Assembly (NCBI GenBank): GCA_003153655.1
Contig: PMAK01000151.1
Span: forward strand, 24,677 to 37,982
Source of the DNA: Phycisphaerales bacterium
GTDB lineage: Bacteria > Planctomycetota > Phycisphaerae > Tepidisphaerales > Tepidisphaeraceae
DNA length: 13,306 nucleotides
Direction: 5' to 3'
Part shown: positions 1-6,310 of the stretch, piece by piece
How positions within the stretch are numbered: position 1 is the stretch's first letter
Layout of the letters: the number at the start of each line of letters is the position of its first letter
Position numbers and translations under genes: made by a program
Notes under the pieces: model-generated
Told to the model about the DNA's origin: nothing
Seen by the model: the letters and a program-made list of their open reading frames with translations, nothing else
Database searches by the model: none

Positions 1-1
1 C

Positions 2-673
2 CGTCAACTGCGCGCAAAGTTAAAAAACTCCCCACCCCTTCATGTAGTAGAAATCAAAAACAATTTCTCCCAGCACCCCGACTTTCTACAATTGCTCATG
101 CGAGGAATCGCTGGCTTAGACCAATCCTACGTTCGCCTGGGCAGCGGCCCGGAAGTTGGCGACATCATCGCCTTCGCCGCAACCCCCGAAGCCCTGAGTA
201 AAAGCATCACCACCCTCGTCGAGATAACCCCCACAATCTTCGCCCTGATAGACAAATTGCGCACCCCCGCAAAAAAAATCCCGGGATCCCGTCGCGGGAA
301 TCCCCCCCCAACCCAACCAAACCCGGACCACCAGCTAGCGATGGTCGCCCCCCTCGTTTGCACGCTGGCTGAAATCGCAAAATCAAATCACCCGCGTGCC
401 CGTTCCCTTCCAAAAGTCATTACAGGCCCAATCACCTATCACCCTGAAGGCCACCTGAAATTCCCAGGCGGGAAAAATATATCTAGCGACTCCACCAAGC
501 CAGATCTTTGGGAGCAAATCAAAACAAACCTAAACCAAAATCAACCAACCATGCGCATGTTAGAAATTCCAGTGCTACAAGCCGCCGCCAGCACCATCAA
601 GCAAATGCTCACAACCTTAAAACCCCCACCAAAACCGCGAAGAAAAAAAACTACACGGACTCAAAAAATTTAG
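2..673 (+). CDS. Unrecognised protein, C-terminal part (5' end outside the window)
   Basis: The frame is open from base 2 with no stop before TAG at 671-673, so about 223 residues of a longer protein are visible. I do not recognise a family. In-frame TTG (92) and ATG (98) codons exist, but the upstream codons read sensibly (VVEIKNNFSQHPDFLQLL), so I treat the start as lying outside the window. The middle holds a helix-like stretch (TPEALSKSITTLVEITPTIFA... near bases 188-250), then a Pro-rich linker coded around an A8 run (271-278) and a C8 run (302-309). The end is strongly basic (KPRRKKTTRTQK). No signal peptide or membrane segment is visible. The homopolymer runs could hide a frameshift. 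The chance that this is a real gene is moderate. Confidence 0.5.
   Translation, partial: RQLRAKLKNSPPLHVVEIKNNFSQHPDFLQLLMRGIAGLDQSYVRLGSGPEVGDIIAFAATPEALSKSITTLVEITPTIFALIDKLRTPAKKIPGSRRGNPPPTQPNPDHQLAMVAPLVCTLAEIAKSNHPRARSLPKVITGPITYHPEGHLKFPGGKNISSDSTKPDLWEQIKTNLNQNQPTMRMLEIPVLQAAASTIKQMLTTLKPPPKPRRKKTTRTQKI
271..304 (-). terminator. Stem-loop with T8 tract on the - strand (possible terminator, inside a + strand ORF)
   Basis: Bases 283-291 (GGGATCCCG) pair with 295-304 (CGGGAATCCC) around a three-base loop, with one bulged A. On the - strand the stem is followed, after four bases, by eight T residues (complement of A271-278). That is the layout of an intrinsic terminator for - strand transcription. 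No - strand gene upstream of it is convincing, and it lies inside the + strand frame 2-673, so it may be fortuitous. Confidence 0.25.
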
Positions 674-730
674 CCGCATCCGCCTCGACGCTTTTATTCC
701 AGAAACATGTAATGGCAACAGGAGGAAGAA

Positions 731-855
731 ATGACCACCCCGGCTCCTTCCCACCCATCCGCTAACTCGCAACACTGAAAGAAATCATCTCGCTAAACAC
801 TGAAGGCAAAACGCAATCCCTCCACCAAAATTCTCCTATTCCCCAGGGCTCATAA
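731..855 (+). pseudogene. Tiny ORF with strong Shine-Dalgarno, apparently frameshifted
   Basis: AGGAGGAAGAA directly precedes ATG at 731, an excellent ribosome binding site. The frame codes for only 15 residues (MTTPAPSHPSANSQH) and stops at 776-778. One frame over, beginning around base 772, the sequence reads on as TLKEIISLNTEGKTQ..., 27 codons before TAA at 853-855. The two halves joined would give a peptide of about 42 residues. Either a single indel broke a small gene, or the second half is chance. Nothing else coding is seen in the stretch 674-1035. Confidence 0.25.
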
Positions 856-1035
856 ACTGATCCCATCACCAGCGTTTCCCCGATACCCCAATTCTTCCAC
901 CGGCATCTATCATCCCGCCAGTGATGCAACTCATCCTATGAGTTCATCCAATAAGTTTTGACCGGCGCGATCCTTGATCGGGACGTTCTCGGCAATGCGG
1001 TTCGCCCTTCAGAACACTAGAAAAAGGAGTTCTCC

Positions 1036-1284
1036 ATGAATCGCGACCAAAACACGGGAAATGAAAAGAACAAGGGAAAACAGTCAGGCCAACCGTCCAG
1101 CCCCGGCCAAGGTTCAGGTTCGGGCAGGCAAACCGACGACAGCCGTCAGCTAGACCAGGGTAGCCAAGGCGAGAAAGGCCAATCCAATCAAGGCCAGAAA
1201 GATGAATCGCGCCAGCAGGGCGGCCATCAGCAAGGCGGACAACCGCAAAAAAAACCCGGCGACCAGAGCCGTCAGGGACATTAG
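1036..1284 (+). CDS. Small Gln/Gly-rich, highly hydrophilic protein
   Basis: This encodes 82 residues preceded by AAAAAGGAG seven bases before the ATG, a strong ribosome binding site. Composition is extreme: 19 Gln, many Gly, Ser, Asp and Lys, a single Leu, and no Ala, Val, Ile, Phe, Tyr, Trp or Cys. Short degenerate GQ, GGQ and QGG units recur, including GGHQQGGQPQKK near the end. No fold, signal peptide or membrane segment is expected, so the chain should be disordered and soluble. Similar low-complexity Gln/Gly proteins in bacteria are often stress- or desiccation-related, but that role is only an analogy here. A hairpin 12 bases after the stop supports a monocistronic unit. An overlapping antisense frame (944-1492) exists but lacks comparable start signals. 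Confidence 0.6.
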   Translation: MNRDQNTGNEKNKGKQSGQPSSPGQGSGSGRQTDDSRQLDQGSQGEKGQSNQGQKDESRQQGGHQQGGQPQKKPGDQSRQGH

Positions 1285-1296
1285 CCGTTCCGTCGT

Positions 1297-1320
1297 CCCA
1301 GGCGATTAACGTCGCCTGGG
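1297..1320 (+). terminator. Hairpin after the Gln/Gly-rich gene
   Basis: A perfect 9-bp stem, CCCAGGCGA (1297-1305) with TCGCCTGGG (1312-1320), closes a six-base loop 12 bases after the TAG stop. It is followed by GCGTTT, so the U-tract is poor. Position and stem strength fit a terminator or 3'-end stabilising hairpin. Confidence 0.55.
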
Positions 1321-1368
1321 GCGTTTCAAACTCACCGCCCCAACAGCCCGAGGGGCGAATCCTCCGGA

Positions 1369-1415
1369 GCCTCCGGTAGGCTGGCAATCTACGCAACGCC
1401 AGCCTACCTGGAGGC
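1369..1415. repeat. Long inverted repeat (17-bp stem, one bulge)
   Basis: Bases 1369-1385 pair with 1398-1415 with one bulged T at 1409, leaving a 12-base loop. The core is GTAGGCTGGC against GCCAGCCTAC. It lies in the 259-bp gap before the sigma factor gene and about 50 bases after the preceding terminator-like hairpin, so it is not needed as that gene's terminator. It resembles a dispersed intergenic palindromic element (REP-like), but no second copy is present in this window. Confidence 0.5.
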
Positions 1416-1543
1416 CCATCTCTTGCGCAAATCCCCCTTGTTCGGCCCACGATCTGGCCTGGTCCTCCACGTCGCGGACTCCCACCCATCAAATTCCGTC
1501 ACCTTTACCATCCCACGGGCAGATATATAAGGAGAGCCAAATA

Positions 1544-3079
1544 ATGCCCGAAACAACCCCGATTACCGATGCACTCCAAGACTATATCAACACCGGCTCT
1601 CCCGAAGCATTCCGTCAAGTCGTCGAAACCTACATCAACACCGTCTATTCCCAATGCCGCCGGCAACTGCGCGATGCCGACCGCGCCGAGGAAGCCACCC
1701 AGGTTGTCTTCGTCACCCTCGCCCGCAGGGCCCGCGAGCTGCGCCCCGGCGTCATCCTCGACGGTTGGCTCTTCAACACCGCCCGCTACGTATGCGCGCG
1801 CGAGCGAAGAACCGAACGCCGGCGACTCCACCGCGAACGGAAGGCCGCTGAAATGAGACACGAAACCATCGGACAAACTCGCGACGCGTCCCACCACCTC
1901 CGCACCGAAGCCGAATCATTGCTTGACGACGCACTCGCCAGGCTCAACGAGCGCGATCGTGCCGTCATCCTCTGCCGCTTTTTCAACGGTCGAAGTCTTC
2001 GCGATGTCGGAGAGCAATTCGGGGTTTCAGAAGACGCCGCCAAGCAGCGCGTTTCGCGCGCAATTGAAAAGCTCCGCGCCTATTTCGCCCGCAACGGCGT
2101 GGCCATTCCATCCGCCGCCGTCACCGCAAGCCTCTCGACCGCCACCCAGCCCGCAACCCCGGGCCTTTTAGATTCCGTTATCTCCGCGGCGATCCACGGC
2201 AATCCTCCGATCCAGCCCGTCTATCTCAAGCCGTCCATCCTCAACTCCGGCGCCAAAGCCGCGGTGGCGGTCGTCGCCATCGCAGGCTTGGTTGTCGCCG
2301 GCGCCGTCGTCGCCAATCACTCACCCGCCGCAAACCCCGTAGCCGCATCACTCCTGATCAGTCCCGCAATCCCATCCACGTCGCCCTCTTCCGAACCGCT
2401 CGATCAGTCCACGCCCCAGAACACACTCCGCAAACTCTCCGCGGCAATTCGCCAGGACAACCCGGACGACATCGACGCATGCGTCTCCTTCACCAACCCC
2501 GCCAATCAGGAGGTCGGCGACGCGATCCGCACCACTTTTCTCCACAGCGCCGCCATGTGCCGGATCGATCGCGCCTGGCTCAACGCCTTCGGGCACCCCA
2601 TGAAAATCGAAGGTTTCGAATTAAACATTTTCCCCGGCCTCCAGGGAGGCTTTGAAGAAATATTCGACAGAACGCTAATCGCCCTCATGCCCGGCGATGT
2701 AATCATCGACGATCAGACCGCGACCATCCGCGTCCACGTTCCCCGCAAGGAAATGGCTGAATACGGCCAGGCATCCTGGGCCGATGCAACGCTGGTGATG
2801 CGCCGCCAAGGCAACCAATGGCGGCTCGACGCGCCCGCGTCAATCAGATTGGAAATTCTCCTGGAGCCGCTGCCGTCCGATTCCCGGCGTATGCTCATCC
2901 AGGTGAATACCGAAGGAAGAGCAACCCTCGAAAAGGCGGCCAAGGAAATCGAAGCCGGCGACCTCAAGACACCCCACCAGGCCAGCGATCAGATCAACGC
3001 GGAATTATGGAAAACCCTCCACATATTGAAGCTGACCAACATCGCCATCCACAACCTGCCAAAGATCGCCAGCCGATGA
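1544..3079 (+). CDS. ECF-type RNA polymerase sigma factor with membrane-anchored C-terminal domain
   Basis: This 511-residue protein starts at ATG 1544 behind AAGGAG. Residues ~20-90 form sigma region 2 (FRQVVETYINTVYSQC, AEEATQVVFVTLARR, GWLFNTARYVCARERR). Residues ~124-182 form region 4 with its helix-turn-helix (LNERDRAVILCRFFNGRSL, then VGEQFGVSEDAAKQRVSRA). After a linker, residues ~238-257 are one hydrophobic segment (AVAVVAIAGLVVAGAVVA). The remaining ~250 residues, predicted to lie outside the membrane, start with a Pro/Ser-rich stretch. They continue with a region (~288-435) whose pattern (TPQNTLRKLSAAIRQDNPDDIDA ... WRLDAP) suggests an NTF2/SnoaL-like fold, which is a weak inference. 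Plain ECF factors are under 200 residues, so this is a fused sensor-type factor of the sort seen in Planctomycetes and Acidobacteria. It probably directs transcription in response to an envelope signal. No separate anti-sigma gene is adjacent. The next gene downstream, on the same strand, encodes a surface protein. Confidence 0.92.
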   Translation: MPETTPITDALQDYINTGSPEAFRQVVETYINTVYSQCRRQLRDADRAEEATQVVFVTLARRARELRPGVILDGWLFNTARYVCARERRTERRRLHRERKAAEMRHETIGQTRDASHHLRTEAESLLDDALARLNERDRAVILCRFFNGRSLRDVGEQFGVSEDAAKQRVSRAIEKLRAYFARNGVAIPSAAVTASLSTATQPATPGLLDSVISAAIHGNPPIQPVYLKPSILNSGAKAAVAVVAIAGLVVAGAVVANHSPAANPVAASLLISPAIPSTSPSSEPLDQSTPQNTLRKLSAAIRQDNPDDIDACVSFTNPANQEVGDAIRTTFLHSAAMCRIDRAWLNAFGHPMKIEGFELNIFPGLQGGFEEIFDRTLIALMPGDVIIDDQTATIRVHVPRKEMAEYGQASWADATLVMRRQGNQWRLDAPASIRLEILLEPLPSDSRRMLIQVNTEGRATLEKAAKEIEAGDLKTPHQASDQINAELWKTLHILKLTNIAIHNLPKIASR

Positions 3080-3119
3080 TTGAAGTCCGACAAAAAGGGC
3101 ATGCGTTTGCAAAAAGTTG

Positions 3120-3147
3120 TTGACCCGTCAAATCGCTTCGGTAAAAT
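3120..3147 (+). promoter_or_regulatory. Sigma-70 type promoter for the surface protein gene
   Basis: TTGACC (3120-3125) and TAAAAT (3142-3147), each 5 of 6 to consensus, are separated by 16 bp. The expected transcript start is near 3154, giving a leader of about 108 bases. It sits 40 bp after the sigma factor stop codon, so the surface protein can be transcribed on its own and by a housekeeping-type sigma factor. Confidence 0.6.
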
Positions 3148-3197
3148 GCCGCTCACAGCACGCAACCGTTTTCAATAAGAATCGCAAATCTAACTCT

Positions 3198-3217
3198 GGG
3201 GGCGGGCTTTGGGCGGG
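3198..3217 (+). promoter_or_regulatory. G-quadruplex motif in the 5' leader of the surface protein gene
   Basis: Four runs of three or more G (5, 3, 3, 3) are separated by loops of 1, 4 and 1 bases. This is a textbook intramolecular G-quadruplex motif, and it is also a direct repeat of GGGCGGG. It lies on the coding strand, between the predicted transcript start and the ribosome binding site (GGAAGGG at 3249-3255), so the mRNA would carry it. It could act on mRNA stability or translation, or be a protein binding site. Confidence 0.4.
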
Positions 3218-3261
3218 TCACAGCAATTCGCCTGTTTCGAAGTCAAAGGAAGGGAAAAATC

Positions 3262-6147
3262 ATGTCAAGCACTAAGCGGTTTGCGCGGGCTCGGGTATCC
3301 ATTGCTCTGGCGGCGGCGATGACGGTCTGGATGTCTTCCGGCTATGCCAAGACTGATATCGAGCCCGGGACGCCCGGCCTCAACGGCACGGGCAGCAATC
3401 CTGGTGGGACCGGTGGCATAGCCACGGCTAATGCAACCAGCACCGACGCTTCCAACACGGCGACTGCAAATGGCGGGATGGGTGGAATGGGTGGCACCGC
3501 TGCCGCTGGTGGAGCGGGCGGCTCTGCCAGTGCCACGGCCGATGGCACCGCCGCCGCAGCCGGCCCCGCATCCGATACAGCCAACGCCACCGGCGGCGGC
3601 GGAGGCAACTCCGGAACCGGCGGCGGGGCCAGCGGCGGAGCGGGCGCCCTCAGCAATGCCGCTGCCACCGGATCGAATTCCACAACCGATTCCGTCACCA
3701 TCGTCGCGGCTTCCACAGGCGGATCCGGCGGGCAAGGCGACGGGGCCGGATTTGAAGGTGGGGCAGGAGGTAATTCTGCACTCGGCACCGCATTACTCAG
3801 CACGGTGTCGGGTTCTTCGACAGGCGGCGGCTCAGTATCGGTGCGCGGAGAAGTTTTTGGAGGCAACGGAGGTTTTGGTCAAACTGGCGCAACGGGAGGC
3901 AATGGAGCGCCCGGTGTCCTTACATCGAATCAAGTCAGCGGCACAACCAGTGGAAGTTTGCAACTGGAACAAGATGCGTACGGCGGGGATGCCGGTGGCA
4001 GCAATGGCGCGGCGGGAGGCGTCGCGGGGACCGGAACGTCCCACTTCACACTGAGCCAGAACGGGATCTCCTCACTGACTGGCCTGAGCGTTGCCCAGGG
4101 AGGCAACGGGGGAGACAGTGAAGGTGCAGTCGCCAGCGGCGGGGCGGCGGCGAACGCGACGATCAGTCTGACCAGCGCAACAACAGGCGCCATCGCAGCC
4201 ACTGCGGCGGCCAACTATTTCGGCGGAGGAAATGGCCTCAGCGATGGCGGAACCATCACCGGCGGGACGACCGGCACGGCCGGAGCCGGCGGAACCGGCT
4301 CGGCTACCGCGTCGGCCACGGGAACCGTCTCGTCGTCCGTCGCCGCCACGGCCAACAGCGTGGCGGGAGCGGGAGGTGAGGTCATCAATGGTGTCACGGG
4401 CAACGGCGGAGCCGGCGGAAACAGCAGCGTCAACTCGACGGCCACCGACGGCGGCACCGGCAGCGTCACTGTGCTGGGACAGGTAATCGGTGGCGCTGGC
4501 GGCCAGGGCGAGGGGAGCGGATCTTTCGGCGGCACCGGCGGCGCCCCTTCATTAGGATCCATAACCGGCAGTTCCACGGGTGGCGGCGCTGTCTCCATCC
4601 GCGCAGCGGTCTTCGGCGGCAACGGAGGGTTTGGACAAACCGGAGCCACCGGAGGCAACGGAGCGAGTGTTTCGCTATCAACTGTTCAAGTGAGTGGCAC
4701 AACCACTGGAGGCTTGACGCTGGAGCAGGATGTATACGCCGGCGACGCCGGCGGCAGCAATGGCGCCGGCGGAGGAACGGCAGGGGTCGGGATATCGAAC
4801 ATCACGTTGAGCCAGAATGGAATCTCGTCTCTGACAGGCATTAGCATCGCTCAGGGAGGCGCGGGTGGAAATAGCGAAAATACTGGCGCCAGCGGCGGAG
4901 GCACCGCCAACGCGACGATCAGTCTGACCAGCACGACGGTTGGAGCAATCACCGCCACCGCGGCCTCGAACTATTTCGGTGGAGGCAACGGCCTCAGCGC
5001 CGGTGGCAATGTCACGTCAGGGTCAGGAGCGGGAGGCGCCGGCGCCATCGGCAACGCTACGTCCACCGCCGACAACACAAGCACCGGCAGCGCGTTCGCG
5101 AACGCTGACGCCGCTGGCGGAAGCGGCGGTTTTGGATCGGGCGTCGGATTTTCCGGCGGTCACGGCGGAAGTGCGACTTCGACCGCCACTGCGATCTCCG
5201 TCACGGGCGAAGCTCAGGCAACAGCTGTCGCAGGCGGCGGAAACGGCGGCGCAATAAACAATTCAGCCATCGCGGGGACTTCCGGATTTGCAATGACCAC
5301 GGCCGTCTCGCACGGCGTCACCGTCACCGATTTCATCCCAGCCGGGCAAGGTGGAATCGCTGGCGGCCAGGTCACCTGGATCTCCACCAGCGGAAACACC
5401 GTCGAGGTCGGACCCGGTGGCGTCAACAGCGGACAAGGCACCGTCACCGGACCGCTCGCGCATATTCAAACCATCAGCGGCACCGGCTCTCTCACGGTCG
5501 GTAATGGGACCAACGCCACTGATCTGCAATTCAACTCTTTTGTCGGCGGCAGCTCTCAGGGGACCTTAACGATTGCCGCCGGTTCGACCCTGGACATCAA
5601 CAACGACCATTTCTTCGTCAACTACGGAACCAATCCCGATCCGGTCGCGACAATCCGCGGATATCTCACCAGCGGCTACAACAATGGATCGTGGAATGGC
5701 CTCGGCATCGACACCTCCGCTCCAACCGGTAGTCTCTACGGCGTTGGCTACGCCGACGGAGCCGACGGCGTAGTCGCCGGCCTCACCAGCGGACAGATCG
5801 AAATCAAATACACTCTCTACGGTGACGCGAATCTCGACGGCGTGGTCAATGGCGATGACTTCACCATCCTCGCAGGAAATCTCGGCAAATCCAACGCCGT
5901 CTGGGACCAGGGCGATTTCAACTACGACGGCGTAGTCAACGGCGACGACTTCACCGCCCTCGTCGGCAACCTGGGCAAATCCGCAAGCGGCGCCTCCATC
6001 GAAATCCCCGCCAGCGACATCGCCGCGATAAACGCCTTCGCGGCCGCCAACGGCCTGATGACAGATGTCCCCGAGCCGACCACGGTCGCGCTGGTGGCAT
6101 TCGCCGCCGGAGGTCTATTATTCCGCCGCCGACGCCGAACCTATTGA
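3262..6147 (+). CDS. Secreted Gly-rich repeat protein with dockerin-like loops and PEP-CTERM sorting tail
   Basis: This 961-residue protein starts at ATG 3262 behind GGAAGGG. A signal peptide covers residues 1-29 (hydrophobic VSIALAAAMTVWM, likely cut after SGYA). Residues ~35-690 are almost entirely Gly, Ala, Ser, Thr and Asn with GGNGG/GGAGG turns, as in beta-helix or PGRS-like surface proteins. They contain a block repeated 252 residues apart (186-327 and 438-579) and a partial third start near 610. Residues ~690-850 are less repetitive (GTLTIAAGSTLDINNDHFF and similar). Two EF-hand-like dockerin loops follow, GDANLDGVVNGDDF (854-867) and GDFNYDGVVNGDDF (884-897), each with the Asp/Asn ligands for calcium. 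The tail VPEPTT (936-941), a hydrophobic stretch and RRRRR is a PEP-CTERM signal, normally recognised by an exosortase that anchors or releases the protein at the envelope. No exosortase is in the window. The loops are typical of planctomycete PEP-CTERM proteins and do not imply a cellulosome. A structural or matrix role is inferred. Confidence 0.9.
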   Translation: MSSTKRFARARVSIALAAAMTVWMSSGYAKTDIEPGTPGLNGTGSNPGGTGGIATANATSTDASNTATANGGMGGMGGTAAAGGAGGSASATADGTAAAAGPASDTANATGGGGGNSGTGGGASGGAGALSNAAATGSNSTTDSVTIVAASTGGSGGQGDGAGFEGGAGGNSALGTALLSTVSGSSTGGGSVSVRGEVFGGNGGFGQTGATGGNGAPGVLTSNQVSGTTSGSLQLEQDAYGGDAGGSNGAAGGVAGTGTSHFTLSQNGISSLTGLSVAQGGNGGDSEGAVASGGAAANATISLTSATTGAIAATAAANYFGGGNGLSDGGTITGGTTGTAGAGGTGSATASATGTVSSSVAATANSVAGAGGEVINGVTGNGGAGGNSSVNSTATDGGTGSVTVLGQVIGGAGGQGEGSGSFGGTGGAPSLGSITGSSTGGGAVSIRAAVFGGNGGFGQTGATGGNGASVSLSTVQVSGTTTGGLTLEQDVYAGDAGGSNGAGGGTAGVGISNITLSQNGISSLTGISIAQGGAGGNSENTGASGGGTANATISLTSTTVGAITATAASNYFGGGNGLSAGGNVTSGSGAGGAGAIGNATSTADNTSTGSAFANADAAGGSGGFGSGVGFSGGHGGSATSTATAISVTGEAQATAVAGGGNGGAINNSAIAGTSGFAMTTAVSHGVTVTDFIPAGQGGIAGGQVTWISTSGNTVEVGPGGVNSGQGTVTGPLAHIQTISGTGSLTVGNGTNATDLQFNSFVGGSSQGTLTIAAGSTLDINNDHFFVNYGTNPDPVATIRGYLTSGYNNGSWNGLGIDTSAPTGSLYGVGYADGADGVVAGLTSGQIEIKYTLYGDANLDGVVNGDDFTILAGNLGKSNAVWDQGDFNYDGVVNGDDFTALVGNLGKSASGASIEIPASDIAAINAFAAANGLMTDVPEPTTVALVAFAAGGLLFRRRRRTY
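3817..4242 (+). repeat. Internal repeat, copy 1 (142 codons)
   Basis: This block codes for residues 186-327 of the surface protein (begins STGGGSVSVRGEVFGG, ends NYFGGGNGLS). It aligns without gaps to copy 2, exactly 756 bp downstream. By hand count 108 of 142 residues are identical, while many codons differ, so the duplication is old or under diversifying drift. Confidence 0.8.
4573..4998 (+). repeat. Internal repeat, copy 2 (142 codons)
   Basis: This block codes for residues 438-579 (begins STGGGAVSIRAAVFGG, ends NYFGGGNGLS). The best conserved parts against copy 1 are GGNGGFGQTGATGGNGA, DAGGSNGA, LSQNGISSLTG and NATISLTS. The similarity extends weakly upstream (from residue ~145 and ~402) with a five-residue gap. 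Confidence 0.8.
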
Positions 6148-6168
6148 GAGCCAACTAAATCCTCATTT

Positions 6169-6194
6169 AGCCCGGCGTGACCACACGCCGGGCT
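6169..6194 (+). terminator. Strong hairpin after the surface protein gene
   Basis: A perfect 11-bp GC-rich stem, AGCCCGGCGTG (6169-6179) with CACGCCGGGCT (6184-6194), closes a four-base loop (ACCA), 21 bases after the TGA stop. The following CTTCGC is not a proper T-tract, but stem strength and position argue for a terminator. Confidence 0.7.
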
Positions 6195-6310
6195 CTTCGC
6201 ACAACAATAATTAGAAGACCCCCACACCCCGCAATTAACTTGCCAAACCCCATTCTCCCGATAACCTAATAGTCAGCGAACGGATTTGCACCATAAGAGA
6301 GGTTTCACGG

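Noticed and set aside
944..1492. 182-codon open frame on the - strand over the Gln/Gly-rich gene
   Set aside because: It runs through two hairpins and the terminator-like repeat, has no ribosome binding site, and reads as Arg/Gly-rich noise. The + strand frame has better signals.
3342..4658. Long Pro/Ala-rich open frames on the - strand (3342-3866, 4215-4658) and other frames over the surface protein
   Set aside because: They are the mirror of GGN and GCN codons in a Gly/Ala-rich gene, which removes stops from the opposite strand. They have no start signals of their own.
5821..5970. Dockerin-like loops as a sign of a cellulosome
   Set aside because: Such loops are common just before PEP-CTERM tails in planctomycete secreted proteins. 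No cohesin or glycoside hydrolase is present.
6240..6268. TTGCCA followed by a TAACCT-like box as promoter of the PBP4 gene
   Set aside because: The -10 part matches consensus at only 3 of 6 positions, too weak to call.
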